Under the pieces are notes generated by a model. The model was not told the origin of the DNA. It was given only the letters and a program-made list of their open reading frames with translations, and made no database searches. Shown in pieces: positions 23,206-31,595 of a stretch of 36,568 bases of DNA (position 1 is the first letter of the stretch; the number at the start of each line of letters is the position of its first letter). The DNA is taken from NCBI GenBank assembly GCA_903870905.1, contig CAIQEU010000056.1, forward strand, positions 1 through 36,568, read 5' to 3'. This DNA comes from an uncultured Actinomycetes bacterium. GTDB taxonomy: Bacteria > Actinomycetota > Acidimicrobiia > Acidimicrobiales > RAAP-2. Made by a program: the position numbers and the translations under genes.

Positions 23206-23211
23206 TACAGT
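23206..23211 (+). promoter_or_regulatory. Candidate internal leaderless -10 box before hpt (TACAGT)
   Basis: TACAGT is followed by seven bases and GTG 23219, a leaderless arrangement that would let hpt and the folate genes be expressed apart from the sigma factor. It also argues for 23219 rather than GTG 23210 as the hpt start, since the latter overlaps the box. Confidence 0.4.
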
Positions 23212-23218
23212 GCAGGTC

Positions 23219-23788
23219 GTGCCTGACACCTCAGCAACGCCACCAGCGTGGGCGGCGCACGACCTCGGACCGGTCGTGATCTCCCAAGACCACATCGCCG
23301 CCCGAGTGCACGAACTCGGTCGAGCCATCACCGAGGACTACGCCGGTGATCCACCGCTCCTCGTCGGTGTGCTGAAGGGTGCGTCGATGTTCATGACCGA
23401 CCTCGCTCGCTCCATCGAACTCGCCGTTGACCTCGACTTCATGGCCGTGTCGTCGTACGGTTCCGCCACGAAGTCCTCCGGAATCGTTCGTATCGTGAAG
23501 GACTTAGAAGCGGACTTGAGCGGTCGCCACGTCCTCGTCGTCGAAGACATCGTCGACTCAGGGCTCACCCTCAACTACCTGCGGAAGTACTTAGAAGCCC
23601 GCAAACCAAAGAGCGTTGAAGTCTGCGCCCTCCTGCTCAAAGAGGGCGAGCAGCGCGTGTCCCTCGACCTTCGCTACGTCGGCTTCACCATTCCACCAAC
23701 CTTCGTCGTCGGTTACGGCCTCGACGTCGCCGAGCGCTACCGCAACTTGGGTGGCATCTTCACTTACACCGGACCGGGGTCCCACTAA
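23219..23788 (+). CDS. hpt: Hypoxanthine phosphoribosyltransferase
   Basis: A 189-residue purine salvage enzyme that makes IMP or GMP from hypoxanthine or guanine and PRPP. The PRPP loop is [14 protein letters not shown], preceded by [18 protein letters not shown] and followed by [14 protein letters not shown], all family-typical. GTG 23219 is preferred because of a -10 box 7 nt upstream; GTG 23210 (192 residues) is possible. The stop overlaps the folE start by one base (TAATG). The ftsH gene that often separates hpt from folE in other actinobacteria is absent. Confidence 0.92.
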   Translation: MPDTSATPPAWAAHDLGPVVISQDHIAARVHELGRAITEDYAGDPPLLVGVLKGASMFMTDLARSIELAVDLDFMAVSSYGSATKSSGIVRIVKDLEADLSGRHVLVVEDIVDSGLTLNYLRKYLEARKPKSVEVCALLLKEGEQRVSLDLRYVGFTIPPTFVVGYGLDVAERYRNLGGIFTYTGPGSH

Positions 23789-24357
23789 TGCCATTCGATC
23801 TTGACCGTGCCAAAGCTGCAGTGACCGAGCTGCTCGCAGCCATTGGCGAAGACCCAACCCGCGAGGGCCTCCTCGAGACCCCACGCCGAGTAGCCACGAT
23901 GTACGAAGAGCTCCTGTCGGGCCTCAACGAAGACCCGTCCGTGCACCTCGGCGTGACCTTCGCCGAGGGACACGATGAGATGGTCATGGTCCGCGACATC
24001 CCCTTCTCTTCCCTGTGCGAACACCACCTCGTCCCCTTCATGGGTACGGCGCACGTCGCCTACATCCCTGGAGAAGACGGAAGGATCACTGGCCTGTCGA
24101 AGCTCGCTCGGGTCGTCGACGGGTACGCCCACCGCCTCCAAGTCCAAGAGCGGATGACGGCCCAGATTGCTGACGACCTCGACCGGGTCTTGGCGCCCCG
24201 TGGTGCGCTGGTGGTGATTGAAGCGGAGCACTTCTGCATGACGATGCGCGGCGTGAAGAAGCCGGGAGCGGTCACGGTGACCTCGGCCGTCCGTGGCCTC
24301 TTCCGAACCGACATCTCGGCTCGTTCCGAGGCGCTGGCCTTCATCCACGGTCGCTGA
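23788..24357 (+). CDS. folE: GTP cyclohydrolase I
   Basis: A 189-residue GTP cyclohydrolase I, first step of tetrahydrofolate synthesis, turning GTP into 7,8-dihydroneopterin triphosphate. Zinc ligands are in [10 protein letters not shown] and the later EHFCMTMRG cysteine; [20 protein letters not shown] and TSAVRGLF are conserved. The size fits the family. Its start overlaps the hpt stop, so the two are translationally coupled. Confidence 0.95.
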   Translation: MPFDLDRAKAAVTELLAAIGEDPTREGLLETPRRVATMYEELLSGLNEDPSVHLGVTFAEGHDEMVMVRDIPFSSLCEHHLVPFMGTAHVAYIPGEDGRITGLSKLARVVDGYAHRLQVQERMTAQIADDLDRVLAPRGALVVIEAEHFCMTMRGVKKPGAVTVTSAVRGLFRTDISARSEALAFIHGR

Positions 24358-24387
24358 GTTCGCACTCCTCCTCGCGACGCTCTGGCC

Positions 24388-25203
24388 ATGATGCAACCAA
24401 CTACGAGAACCGCAGGGGCCGCCCTCGTCATGGGGATCTGCAACGTGACGCCCGATTCCTTCTCCGATGGTGGGGCGTTCTTCGACCCTGACGCGGCCAT
24501 CGCCCACGGACGGCAGCTCTTCGATGAGGGGTGTTCAGTCGTCGACGTTGGCGGTGAGTCCACTCGTCCCGGCGCAGAACCCGTTGCCGAAGACGAAGAA
24601 CTGCGTCGCGTCCTCCCTGTCGTCACCGCCCTGGCTCAGCACGGCATGGTGTCGATCGACACCACCAAAGAAGCCGTCGCTCGAGCAGCAGTTGTGGCCG
24701 GGGCCACCATGATCAACGACGTTCGTGGAGACCTCGCCGCCCTCGCTGGAGAACTCGGCGTGGCCTACGTCGCCATGCACGCTCGGGGGAACCCGGAAAC
24801 CATGCAGGAGCAGACGACCTACGACGACCTGCTCGGTGAGGTCACGACAGTGCTGCTCGACCGCTGCCGCACGGCCAAGGACCATGGAGCTACCGCCGTC
24901 TACGGCGATCCCGGCATTGGCTTCGCCAAGACCTTCGACCAGAACCGCTACCTCCTCGCCCACCTCCGTGAGCTGGCCACTGCGCTCAGCGCCGAAGGGT
25001 TCGGTCTCCTCGTTGGGGTCTCCCGCAAGGGCTTCCTCTCAGAAGGCGCCAGCGGTCAGCGATACCCTGTAGAGGAGCGAGGCGACCAGAGTCTCGCCGC
25101 GAGCGTGTGGGCGATGGCCAACGGCGCAGCGATGGTGCGGGTCCACGACGGACTCCACACGGTGCGTGCTGCGGTGCTCGTCGGCGAAGTGGGGACGATC
25201 TGA
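24388..25203 (+). CDS. folP: Dihydropteroate synthase
   Basis: A 271-residue TIM-barrel enzyme that joins 6-hydroxymethyl-dihydropterin pyrophosphate with p-aminobenzoate; it is the sulfonamide target. Motifs are MGICNVTPDSFSDGG, VDVGGESTRPGA, INDVRGD and GVSRKGFL. The start is ATG 24388 or the adjacent ATG 24391; no strong ribosome site is visible in the 30-bp gap after folE. The stop overlaps the next gene by one base. Confidence 0.95.
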   Translation: MMQPTTRTAGAALVMGICNVTPDSFSDGGAFFDPDAAIAHGRQLFDEGCSVVDVGGESTRPGAEPVAEDEELRRVLPVVTALAQHGMVSIDTTKEAVARAAVVAGATMINDVRGDLAALAGELGVAYVAMHARGNPETMQEQTTYDDLLGEVTTVLLDRCRTAKDHGATAVYGDPGIGFAKTFDQNRYLLAHLRELATALSAEGFGLLVGVSRKGFLSEGASGQRYPVEERGDQSLAASVWAMANGAAMVRVHDGLHTVRAAVLVGEVGTI

Positions 25204-25712
25204 TGCGGGGAAAGTGGGCAGCGGGTATTCCCCCGAAGCATTTGACGTGGATCTTCAAGTACTCCCTCGCCGTGAGCGAACGACCCGGAGGGTTCACCGC
25301 GAACCACCGCCGCGTCCGCCGCAGTGAAGAGATCGTGTGGCTGAAGGGACATGAGTTCACCAAGGTGATCTCCCTCCTCGGCACTAGCCACAACGTCTCG
25401 GCCTACGACGAAGTCGCCTTGGCCTCGAGCGTCTTTGATCTGTCGAGTCTCAGCGACGGTCCTGAGGTCTTAGGCGACCTCTACACCGAGCTCGATGCGG
25501 CGATCGACGGCGGAGAGCGAGTCCTGCTCCACCACGACGAGCTGTCGGACCTCACCCTCGGAACCGTGGCTGGGTACCTGGTCTGGACGGAGAAGGCCAC
25601 CTCGGGACCCCAAGCCATCAGGATTACCGAGCACTTGACCGGTCGCCCTCTCGGACCAGTGGCGCGCACCATTGTGGCCGACACCGTGAAGCTCACGAGC
25701 GGCGGGAACTGA
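25203..25712 (+). CDS. Phosphatase-fold-like protein inside the folate operon, 169 aa
   Basis: A 169-residue soluble protein between folP and folB, starting in the folP stop (TGATG). I do not recognise a named family. The order of segments recalls dual-specificity phosphatases: FKYSLAVSERPG near the N-terminus, FTKVISLLGTSHNV as the strand before the active-site region, then GGERVLLHHDELSD and LTLGTVAGYLVWTEK where a phosphatase would have HCxxGxxRS plus a helix. The CX5R nucleophile is absent, since only HHDELSD is found, so it would be a pseudo-enzyme. Tight packing in the operon suggests a folate-related or regulatory role. This is inference. Confidence 0.65.
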   Translation: MRGKWAAGIPPKHLTWIFKYSLAVSERPGGFTANHRRVRRSEEIVWLKGHEFTKVISLLGTSHNVSAYDEVALASSVFDLSSLSDGPEVLGDLYTELDAAIDGGERVLLHHDELSDLTLGTVAGYLVWTEKATSGPQAIRITEHLTGRPLGPVARTIVADTVKLTSGGN

Positions 25713-25714
25713 CC

Positions 25715-26077
25715 GTGAGCGACCAGATCTTCGTGCAGGGCCTCATCGTGAACGGCATCTGCGGCTGCTTGCCCGAAGAGCGCACTGCCGCCCAGCCCTT
25801 CCAGGTGGACCTCACTGTTGACGTCGACATGGATGCAGCAGCGGCGAGCGACGACCTCGTCGACACCGTGAACTACGCCGACTTAGCTGATCGTGCCGCA
25901 CACCTCGTCGCAACGGGCAACTTCTTCCTCGTTGAAGCCTTGGCCGATGCCATTGGTCGATCCGCACTCGAGGCTGACCGGCGCATCAGAAGGGCCACGG
26001 TGACGGTGACCAAGTTGCACCCGCCCATCACCCACGTCGTCGCCGGCGTCGGCGTGACCCGCACCGTGATGGCGTGA
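25715..26077 (+). CDS. folB: Dihydroneopterin aldolase
   Basis: A 120-residue DHNA that cleaves dihydroneopterin to hydroxymethyl-dihydropterin and glycolaldehyde. VNGICGCLPEERTAAQPFQVDL matches the conserved start, with a cysteine-rich variant of the usual GxxG loop; VNYADLADRAAHLV and FFLVEALADAIG follow, and VTVTKLHPPI carries the late lysine-proline motif. GTG 25715 lies 2 nt after the preceding stop, with GGCGGGAA just before as a ribosome site. The stop overlaps folK. Confidence 0.92.
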   Translation: MSDQIFVQGLIVNGICGCLPEERTAAQPFQVDLTVDVDMDAAAASDDLVDTVNYADLADRAAHLVATGNFFLVEALADAIGRSALEADRRIRRATVTVTKLHPPITHVVAGVGVTRTVMA

Positions 26078-26532
26078 CCAGGGTCTTCTGTTCGCTCGGC
26101 TCCAACATGGGCGACGCCCGGGCCAATTTGACCTTCGGTGTCACGGAACTCTCGACCGTAGCGACGGTGCTCGCGGTCTCCCCCCTCTACGAAACCGCCC
26201 CCTGGGGCGGCGTGGACCAAGACCCCTTCCTCAACATCGTCGTGGAAGTCGACACCGATCTCGACGCGCTGGCCTTCCTCGAGCAGTGCCTCGCCATTGA
26301 GGCGGCTGCCCATCGAGTACGCGAGGTTCGATGGGGTCCTCGAACCCTGGACATCGACATCTTGTTGTTCGGCAACGAAGTCCATGACAGCGACACACTG
26401 ACCGTGCCGCACCCACGGATGTGGGAGCGGACGTTCGTCCTCGCCCCCCTCGCAGATCTGGCCCCTGAACTCGTGCCGATCGGCCTCCTCGAGGCTGCAG
26501 ACGGCGAGGTCGCGAAGATCGGTATGCTCTGA
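26074..26532 (+). CDS. folK: Hydroxymethyl-dihydropterin pyrophosphokinase
   Basis: A 152-residue HPPK that moves pyrophosphate from ATP to 6-hydroxymethyl-dihydropterin. SLGSNMGDARANL, SPLYETAPWGG and RWGPRTLDIDILLFG are the canonical signatures, the aspartates of the last binding two magnesium ions. VPHPRMWERTFVLAPL completes the active site. GTG 26074 overlaps the folB stop (GTGA). It completes folE-folP-folB-folK in one array. Confidence 0.95.
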   Translation: MTRVFCSLGSNMGDARANLTFGVTELSTVATVLAVSPLYETAPWGGVDQDPFLNIVVEVDTDLDALAFLEQCLAIEAAAHRVREVRWGPRTLDIDILLFGNEVHDSDTLTVPHPRMWERTFVLAPLADLAPELVPIGLLEAADGEVAKIGML

Positions 26533-26589
26533 GCCTGTAGGGATTTCCGGGACCGGCACCGCAAGGGCTGGATCAGTGAGGGAGCACCA

Positions 26590-27366
26590 ATGCCACGCAT
26601 CCGCATCATCGGTCACGGTCGGGCCGGCGCGTCCTTCGCCGCGGCACTCACGACCGTTGGCTTCACCGTTATCGAGGTGCTCGGTCGAGGCGACGACTGC
26701 ACGTCGGCGACCGCCGACGTCGACGCCGTGCTCATCGCCACCCCTGATGCAGCCATCGCCCAAGTGGCGAGCACGCTGTCGATCAATCCCTCCTGCGTCG
26801 TCCTCCACCTCTCGGGCGCACAGACTTTGGCGACCTTGGCCAAGCACCCCCGCCGTGGATCGATCCACCCGCTCGTCCCATTGCCGAACGAATCCATCGG
26901 TGCCGCCCGCCTCCTCGGCGGCGCGACCTTCGCCGTCGCCGGCGACCCCCTCGCCCGCAGCATCGCCACCGCGCTCGGTGGGCGAGTCGTTGAAGTTGCC
27001 GATGATGACCGCTCGACCTATCACGCCGCCGCCTGTGTGGCCGCCAACCACGTCGTTGGCCTCCTCGGTCAAGTGGAGCGCTTGGCGACCTCGATTGGCC
27101 TCGACTTGGCGTGCTTCTTGGACCTGACCCGAGCTGCGTTGACCGACGTTGCCGAACTCGGACCCCAACGAGCGCTCACCGGTCCGGCAGCCCGCGGCGA
27201 CTGGGGGACCCTCGAGCGACACCTCCTCGCCATTCCCGAAGAAGAGCGCCCGGCCTACGACGCTGGAGTGTCCTTGGCCCTCCAACTCGCCACCGGACTC
27301 CCCGGCCTCGGTGCCAACGTCGTCGTCGAACCTGCCGGTGATGACGTCGTCCCCAGCATTCCGTGA
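26590..27366 (+). CDS. Rossmann/DUF2520 protein, ketopantoate-reductase-like
   Basis: A 258-residue NAD(P)-binding protein. The N-terminal Rossmann motif is IRIIGHGRAGASFAAAL; VDAVLIATPDAAIAQVA follows. The helical C-terminal half, with YHAAACVAANHVVGLL and GLDLACFLDLTRAAL, is the DUF2520 part, related to 6PGDH-like dehydrogenases. It overlaps panC as GTGA, an arrangement widely seen in actinobacteria. A ketopantoate reductase role (PanE) has been proposed from such context and would supply pantoate to panC. ATG 26590 follows GAGGGAG. A possible -10 TATGCT lies at 26523-26528, inside folK. Confidence 0.82.
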   Translation: MPRIRIIGHGRAGASFAAALTTVGFTVIEVLGRGDDCTSATADVDAVLIATPDAAIAQVASTLSINPSCVVLHLSGAQTLATLAKHPRRGSIHPLVPLPNESIGAARLLGGATFAVAGDPLARSIATALGGRVVEVADDDRSTYHAAACVAANHVVGLLGQVERLATSIGLDLACFLDLTRAALTDVAELGPQRALTGPAARGDWGTLERHLLAIPEEERPAYDAGVSLALQLATGLPGLGANVVVEPAGDDVVPSIP

Positions 27367-28244
27367 CCGAACTGCTCCAGACACTCCGAGCCGGTGCAGC
27401 CTGGGCGGCTGCCGAGCGCATCCGAGGGTGCAGCATCGGATTCGTGCCCACCATGGGCGCACTCCACGACGGTCACGCATCGCTCATTCGTGCGGCCGCA
27501 GCACGCGACGAGGTTGTGGCGGTGTCGATCTTCGTCAACCCCCTCCAGTTCGGTGACCCGAGCGACCTCGCGCGCTACCCACGGACGCTGGAGGCCGACG
27601 TGGCACTCGCCGAGGCCGCCGGTGCGACCGTCGTCATCGCCCCCGAGGTCGCCGAGCTCTACCCCACGTGGCCTGATACCCCTGCCACCACCGTCACCAC
27701 CGGCCCCTTGGGCACCATCTTCGAAGGTGCGGCTCGTCCGGGGCACTTCGACGGCGTAGCCACGGTCGTGACCAAGCTGCTCAGCGCGCTGCGACCGGAT
27801 CGGGCCTACTTCGGTGAGAAGGACTTCCAGCAACTCGCCGTCATCGGACAGGTCGTCCAAGACCTGTGGCTCGGCATCGAGATCGTCGGGTGCCCAACGA
27901 GGCGAGAGCCCGACGGCCTGGCCATGTCGTCACGCAACGTGCGGCTCGATGCCGCTGCTCGAACCCAGGCCACCTGCTTGAGCGCAGCGCTCACCGCTGC
28001 GAGTTCCGCCTACGCCGCTGACCCAACGCTGACCGGTGCTGCCCTCGAACAGGTCATGGCCGAGGTCATCGCCGGCGGCGGCAGTGCCGTGGTTCCTGAG
28101 TACGCGGTGGTCGTCGATGCCACGAGCCTCGAACGCACTCCAGGAGTCCTCGAGCCGACGAAGACCCGGTGCATCGTCACTACCATCGTTGGTGGAGTTC
28201 GGCTCCTCGACAACGCTGCGCTCCTCCACCCACCAGCGAGATAG
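27363..28244 (+). CDS. panC: Pantothenate synthetase
   Basis: A 293-residue enzyme that joins pantoate and beta-alanine with ATP to make pantothenate. VPTMGALHDGHASLIR holds the ATP-binding HxGH-type motif; VSIFVNPLQFG, YFGEKDFQQL and GLAMSSRNVRL complete the active site. GTG 27363 overlaps the DUF2520 stop. panB is not in the window, and panD, often next in actinobacteria, is also missing between panC and nadB, so beta-alanine must be made elsewhere. Confidence 0.95.
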   Translation: MTELLQTLRAGAAWAAAERIRGCSIGFVPTMGALHDGHASLIRAAAARDEVVAVSIFVNPLQFGDPSDLARYPRTLEADVALAEAAGATVVIAPEVAELYPTWPDTPATTVTTGPLGTIFEGAARPGHFDGVATVVTKLLSALRPDRAYFGEKDFQQLAVIGQVVQDLWLGIEIVGCPTRREPDGLAMSSRNVRLDAAARTQATCLSAALTAASSAYAADPTLTGAALEQVMAEVIAGGGSAVVPEYAVVVDATSLERTPGVLEPTKTRCIVTTIVGGVRLLDNAALLHPPAR

Positions 28245-28258
28245 CGAACGAACCAACT

Positions 28259-29854
28259 ATGGAGTCCACGAACCGCGCATTCGACGTCATCGTCCTCGGT
28301 AGTGGCGTGGCCGGGCTCTCGGTGGCCGTGCGGCTGGCGTCGTCGCTGTCGGTGTGCATCGTGACCAAGGGCGAGCTCTCCCAGAGCGCGACCGCGTGGG
28401 CGCAAGGTGGTGTGGCCGCAGTGCTCGGAGGCGACGAGGATTCGACCGACCTCCACTTGGCCGACACGCTCGCCGCAGGTGCGGGCCTCTGCGACGCCGA
28501 TGCCGTGCGCGTCCTCGTTGACGAAGGACCACTGTCGGTCCGTGAACTCATCGCACTCGGTGCTGAGTTCGACCGTGAGACCTCGGGATCGCTCTCCTTG
28601 GCTCGAGAAGGTGGGCACTCAAGGGCGCGCATCGTCCACGCCGGCGGTGCTGCGACCGGCGCCGAAGTCGAACGAGCACTCGTCGCCGCCACCCGGGCAA
28701 CCGCTGCTGCGATCTACGAACACGTCTTCGCGTTGGACCTCGTCGTTGAGGACGACACCTGCGTTGGCGTCCAGGTACTGCGTGACGGTGAGGTCGTGAC
28801 GCTCCGGGCCCACCACACCGTGCTCGCCACCGGTGGTGCCGGTCAGGTCTTCGCGGTCACGACCAACCCCGCCGAGGCAACCGGTGATGGACTCGCCATG
28901 GCGATGCGAGCCCACGTCGCCGTTGCCGACCTCGAGTTCATGCAGTTCCACCCAACGGCCCTCCACCACCCGGCCATGCCCCGACCGCTGCTCTCCGAGG
29001 CGCTGCGGGGTCACGGCGCCATCCTGCGTGACCAGTCCGGCGAGCAGTTCGTCGATGAGTTGGCACCACGCGACGTCGTGAGCCGAGCAATGGCGGCCAA
29101 GATGGCTGAAGAGGGCAGCGAGCACCTCTGGCTCGACGCCACCGGACTCGAGGAGTTCTCTCGCCGCTTCCCGACGCTGGCGGCATCGCTCGATGCCATT
29201 GGGCTCGACCCTGCCACCGAGTGGATTCCCATCGCCCCCGCCGCGCACCACCTCGCCGGTGGTGTCATCACCGACCTCGATGGCGCCACCAGTCTCCGTG
29301 GCCTCTCCGCCGCTGGAGAAGTGGCGTGCTCCGGCGTCCACGGAGCGAACCGACTGGCGTCGAATTCTCTGCTCGAGGGCATGGTGTTCGGTGCGCGTGT
29401 CGCGCAGGCGATCTTGGCCGGCCACGACACCGCAGCAGCCACGGGCCCAATGACGGCCCTGCTCGAGCCGGCCACGGCCGAAATCGGGATCGACCGCGTG
29501 CCGATCGTCGCCTCCACTCGCCCCGAAGCCCTCGCCGGCGATGGCGACCTCGACGTGGCAGCCCTGCGCGCTCGCCTGCAGAGAGCCATGACCGCTGGAG
29601 CTGGTGTCGTCCGCTCCGCAGCCGGGGTGCAGGGAGCGCTCGAGACCGTCGAAGCAATCGACGCTTCGCTCCGTGCCCATGGACAGCTCACCGCCGACGC
29701 AGTGGAGCTCTGCAACCTCTTGACGGTGGCCAGAGGTCTCCTCGCCGCAGCTGCCCGCCGGACCGAGAGTCGGGGGAACCACTCACGTGCCGAGTTCACC
29801 CTGCCCGACCCTGCCTGGCGTCGACGCCAGGTCCTCATCGAGGAGTCGGCGTGA
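28259..29854 (+). CDS. nadB: L-aspartate oxidase
   Basis: A 531-residue FAD enzyme that oxidises aspartate to iminoaspartate, the first step of de novo NAD synthesis. The FAD dinucleotide motif is VLGSGVAGLSVAV (about 12-24). SATAWAQGGVAAVL, GGHSRARIVHAGG, FMQFHPTAL and the C-terminal HHLAGGVITD...SGVHGANRLASNSLLEG are conserved. ATG 28259 lies 14 nt after panC without a strong ribosome site. The stop overlaps nadC (GTGA). No nadA is seen between nadB and nadC, where it often lies in relatives. Confidence 0.95.
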   Translation: MESTNRAFDVIVLGSGVAGLSVAVRLASSLSVCIVTKGELSQSATAWAQGGVAAVLGGDEDSTDLHLADTLAAGAGLCDADAVRVLVDEGPLSVRELIALGAEFDRETSGSLSLAREGGHSRARIVHAGGAATGAEVERALVAATRATAAAIYEHVFALDLVVEDDTCVGVQVLRDGEVVTLRAHHTVLATGGAGQVFAVTTNPAEATGDGLAMAMRAHVAVADLEFMQFHPTALHHPAMPRPLLSEALRGHGAILRDQSGEQFVDELAPRDVVSRAMAAKMAEEGSEHLWLDATGLEEFSRRFPTLAASLDAIGLDPATEWIPIAPAAHHLAGGVITDLDGATSLRGLSAAGEVACSGVHGANRLASNSLLEGMVFGARVAQAILAGHDTAAATGPMTALLEPATAEIGIDRVPIVASTRPEALAGDGDLDVAALRARLQRAMTAGAGVVRSAAGVQGALETVEAIDASLRAHGQLTADAVELCNLLTVARGLLAAAARRTESRGNHSRAEFTLPDPAWRRRQVLIEESA

Positions 29855-30759
29855 TCGGTCCGCTCACCGACGCCGTGATCGAAGCCGCCACCGTTGATGC
29901 GGTGCGAAGGTCCTTGGCTGAAGACGTCGACGAGCGCGGTGACGTGACCGCCGCTCTCGTCCCCGAGTCCGCTCGTGGCCACCTCGCCATCACCGCTCGA
30001 GAAGCGGGTGTCGTCGCGGGCAGCCGGTGCGCCATCACCGCCTTCGCCCACGTGGACCCCACCTTGGTGGTGACCTGGCACTGTCCCGATGGGACCACTA
30101 TTGGCCCCGGTGACCTCGTGGCCGAGGTGCACGGATCCTTCCGGTCCATCCTGACTGCCGAGCGCACCGCCCTCAACTTCCTCGGCCACCTCTCAGGAAT
30201 CGCCAGCTTGACCGCCCAGTTCGTCGCCGCAGTCCACGAGGCCAACCCGAACACCCAAGTGCTCGACACCCGAAAGACCACGCCGCTGCTCCGCACCTTG
30301 GAGAAGGCAGCCGTCGTCGCTGGTGGCGGGAAGAACCACCGGATGGGACTCTCCGACGCGGTGCTCATCAAGGACAACCACTTGGGGGCGATGTCGGTCA
30401 CCGAAGCGGTCCGCCGCTCCAAGGAGCTCCACCCCACCTTGGAGGTCGAAGTGGAGTGCGACATGGTGGACCAAGCCCTCGAGGCCGTTGCCGCCGGGGC
30501 CGAAGCCGTCCTCCTCGACAACATGACTCCAGAGCAGGTCGCTGCAGCAGTTCTCGCCATTCGCAGCGCCGGTGGTGCGGCCACGCGGATTGAGGTTTCC
30601 GGTGGAGTCACCTTGGCCACCGCACCGCTCTTCGCAGCTGCTGGTGCCGACTGGATTTCAGTGGGCGCGCTCACCCACTCCTCTCGAGTCCTCGACTTCG
30701 GGCTCGATCTCATGACCACGAGCGCTTCGTCCATGAGGGAGAATGACCCATGCTCGTAG
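29851..30759 (+). CDS. nadC: Nicotinate-nucleotide pyrophosphorylase (carboxylating)
   Basis: A 302-residue quinolinate phosphoribosyltransferase that yields NaMN. DTRKTTPLLRTLEKAAV, GGGKNHRMGLSDAVLIKDNH and VEVECDMVDQALEA give the PRPP and quinolinate sites; VLLDNMTPEQ and EVSGGVTLATAP complete the barrel. GTG 29851 overlaps the nadB stop. The last ten bases overlap coaX, so the NAD and CoA genes are translationally coupled. Confidence 0.95.
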   Translation: MIGPLTDAVIEAATVDAVRRSLAEDVDERGDVTAALVPESARGHLAITAREAGVVAGSRCAITAFAHVDPTLVVTWHCPDGTTIGPGDLVAEVHGSFRSILTAERTALNFLGHLSGIASLTAQFVAAVHEANPNTQVLDTRKTTPLLRTLEKAAVVAGGGKNHRMGLSDAVLIKDNHLGAMSVTEAVRRSKELHPTLEVEVECDMVDQALEAVAAGAEAVLLDNMTPEQVAAAVLAIRSAGGAATRIEVSGGVTLATAPLFAAAGADWISVGALTHSSRVLDFGLDLMTTSASSMRENDPCS

Positions 30760-31595
30760 CCATCGACGTCGGCAACACCGAGACCGTCATCGGCCTCTAC
30801 CACCGAGACGGCGATGACGCCCCGGACCTCGAGGGTGCCGTTGGCTACGGTCAGGCCTCGTCGAAAGAAGCTGAGCGTGGCCTCACGCACCACTGGCGCC
30901 TCTCCACCGTTGGCACCCGCACCCCCGACGAGCATGCCGTCCTCTTAGCCCAGCTCCTCGACTTAGAGGGCATGGAACTCGACGCCACCGCCACCGGCAT
31001 CGCCATCTGCTCCTCGGTGCCCTCGGTGACCACGTCGCTTCGCCGCATGGCAGCCCGGTGGTTCACCGACATCCCCTGCTTGGTCGTCGGGCCAGGGGTG
31101 CGAACGGGCATGTCGGTGCGCTACGACAACCCCAAGGAAGTGGGTGCAGACCGAATCACCGACGCGGTGGGTGCCTACGACCTCTACGGCGGACCCGTCG
31201 TCGTCGTCGACCTCGGCACCGCCACCACCATCGAGGCCATCTCGGCTGACGGTGAGTACTTAGGCGGCGCCATTGCTCCCGGTGTCGCCATCTCCTTAGA
31301 GGCGCTCTACACCCACGCCGCGGCGCTCCGCTCCGTCGAACTCGTCGAGCCTCGGACCGTGATCGGCCGCTCGACCGCAGAGTCCATCCAATCCGGCGTC
31401 CTCTACGGTTCCGCCGCGATGATCGACGGGATGTGCGCCCGCATCACGAAAGAACTCGGCGACGCGACGATCGTGGCCACCGGTGGGCTCTCCACCCTGA
31501 TCGCCCCCTTCTCGTCCGCCATTGACCACGTGGAACCCTGGCTGACGCTGCATGGACTCCGCTGCATCTACGAGTACAACGAGGATCGTGACTGA
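30750..31595 (+). CDS. coaX: Type III pantothenate kinase
   Basis: A 281-residue PanK-III that phosphorylates pantothenate, the committed CoA step; this type is insensitive to CoA feedback. The ASKHA phosphate loop is AIDVGNTETVIGL (4-16); NPKEVGADRITDAVGA and VVDLGTATTIEA are the other signature stretches. It is slightly longer than usual because of an insert, HRDGDDAPDLEGAVGYGQAS, at about 18-37. ATG 30750 follows GAGGGAG inside nadC. The 3' end overlaps lysS by 8 nt. Confidence 0.95.
   Translation: MLVAIDVGNTETVIGLYHRDGDDAPDLEGAVGYGQASSKEAERGLTHHWRLSTVGTRTPDEHAVLLAQLLDLEGMELDATATGIAICSSVPSVTTSLRRMAARWFTDIPCLVVGPGVRTGMSVRYDNPKEVGADRITDAVGAYDLYGGPVVVVDLGTATTIEAISADGEYLGGAIAPGVAISLEALYTHAAALRSVELVEPRTVIGRSTAESIQSGVLYGSAAMIDGMCARITKELGDATIVATGGLSTLIAPFSSAIDHVEPWLTLHGLRCIYEYNEDRD

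Noticed and set aside
25873-27480. A 535-codon open frame on the minus strand opposite folB, folK and the DUF2520 gene
   Set aside because: It is a shadow of well-conserved genes; its product is low-complexity G/E/V-rich and shows no domain.
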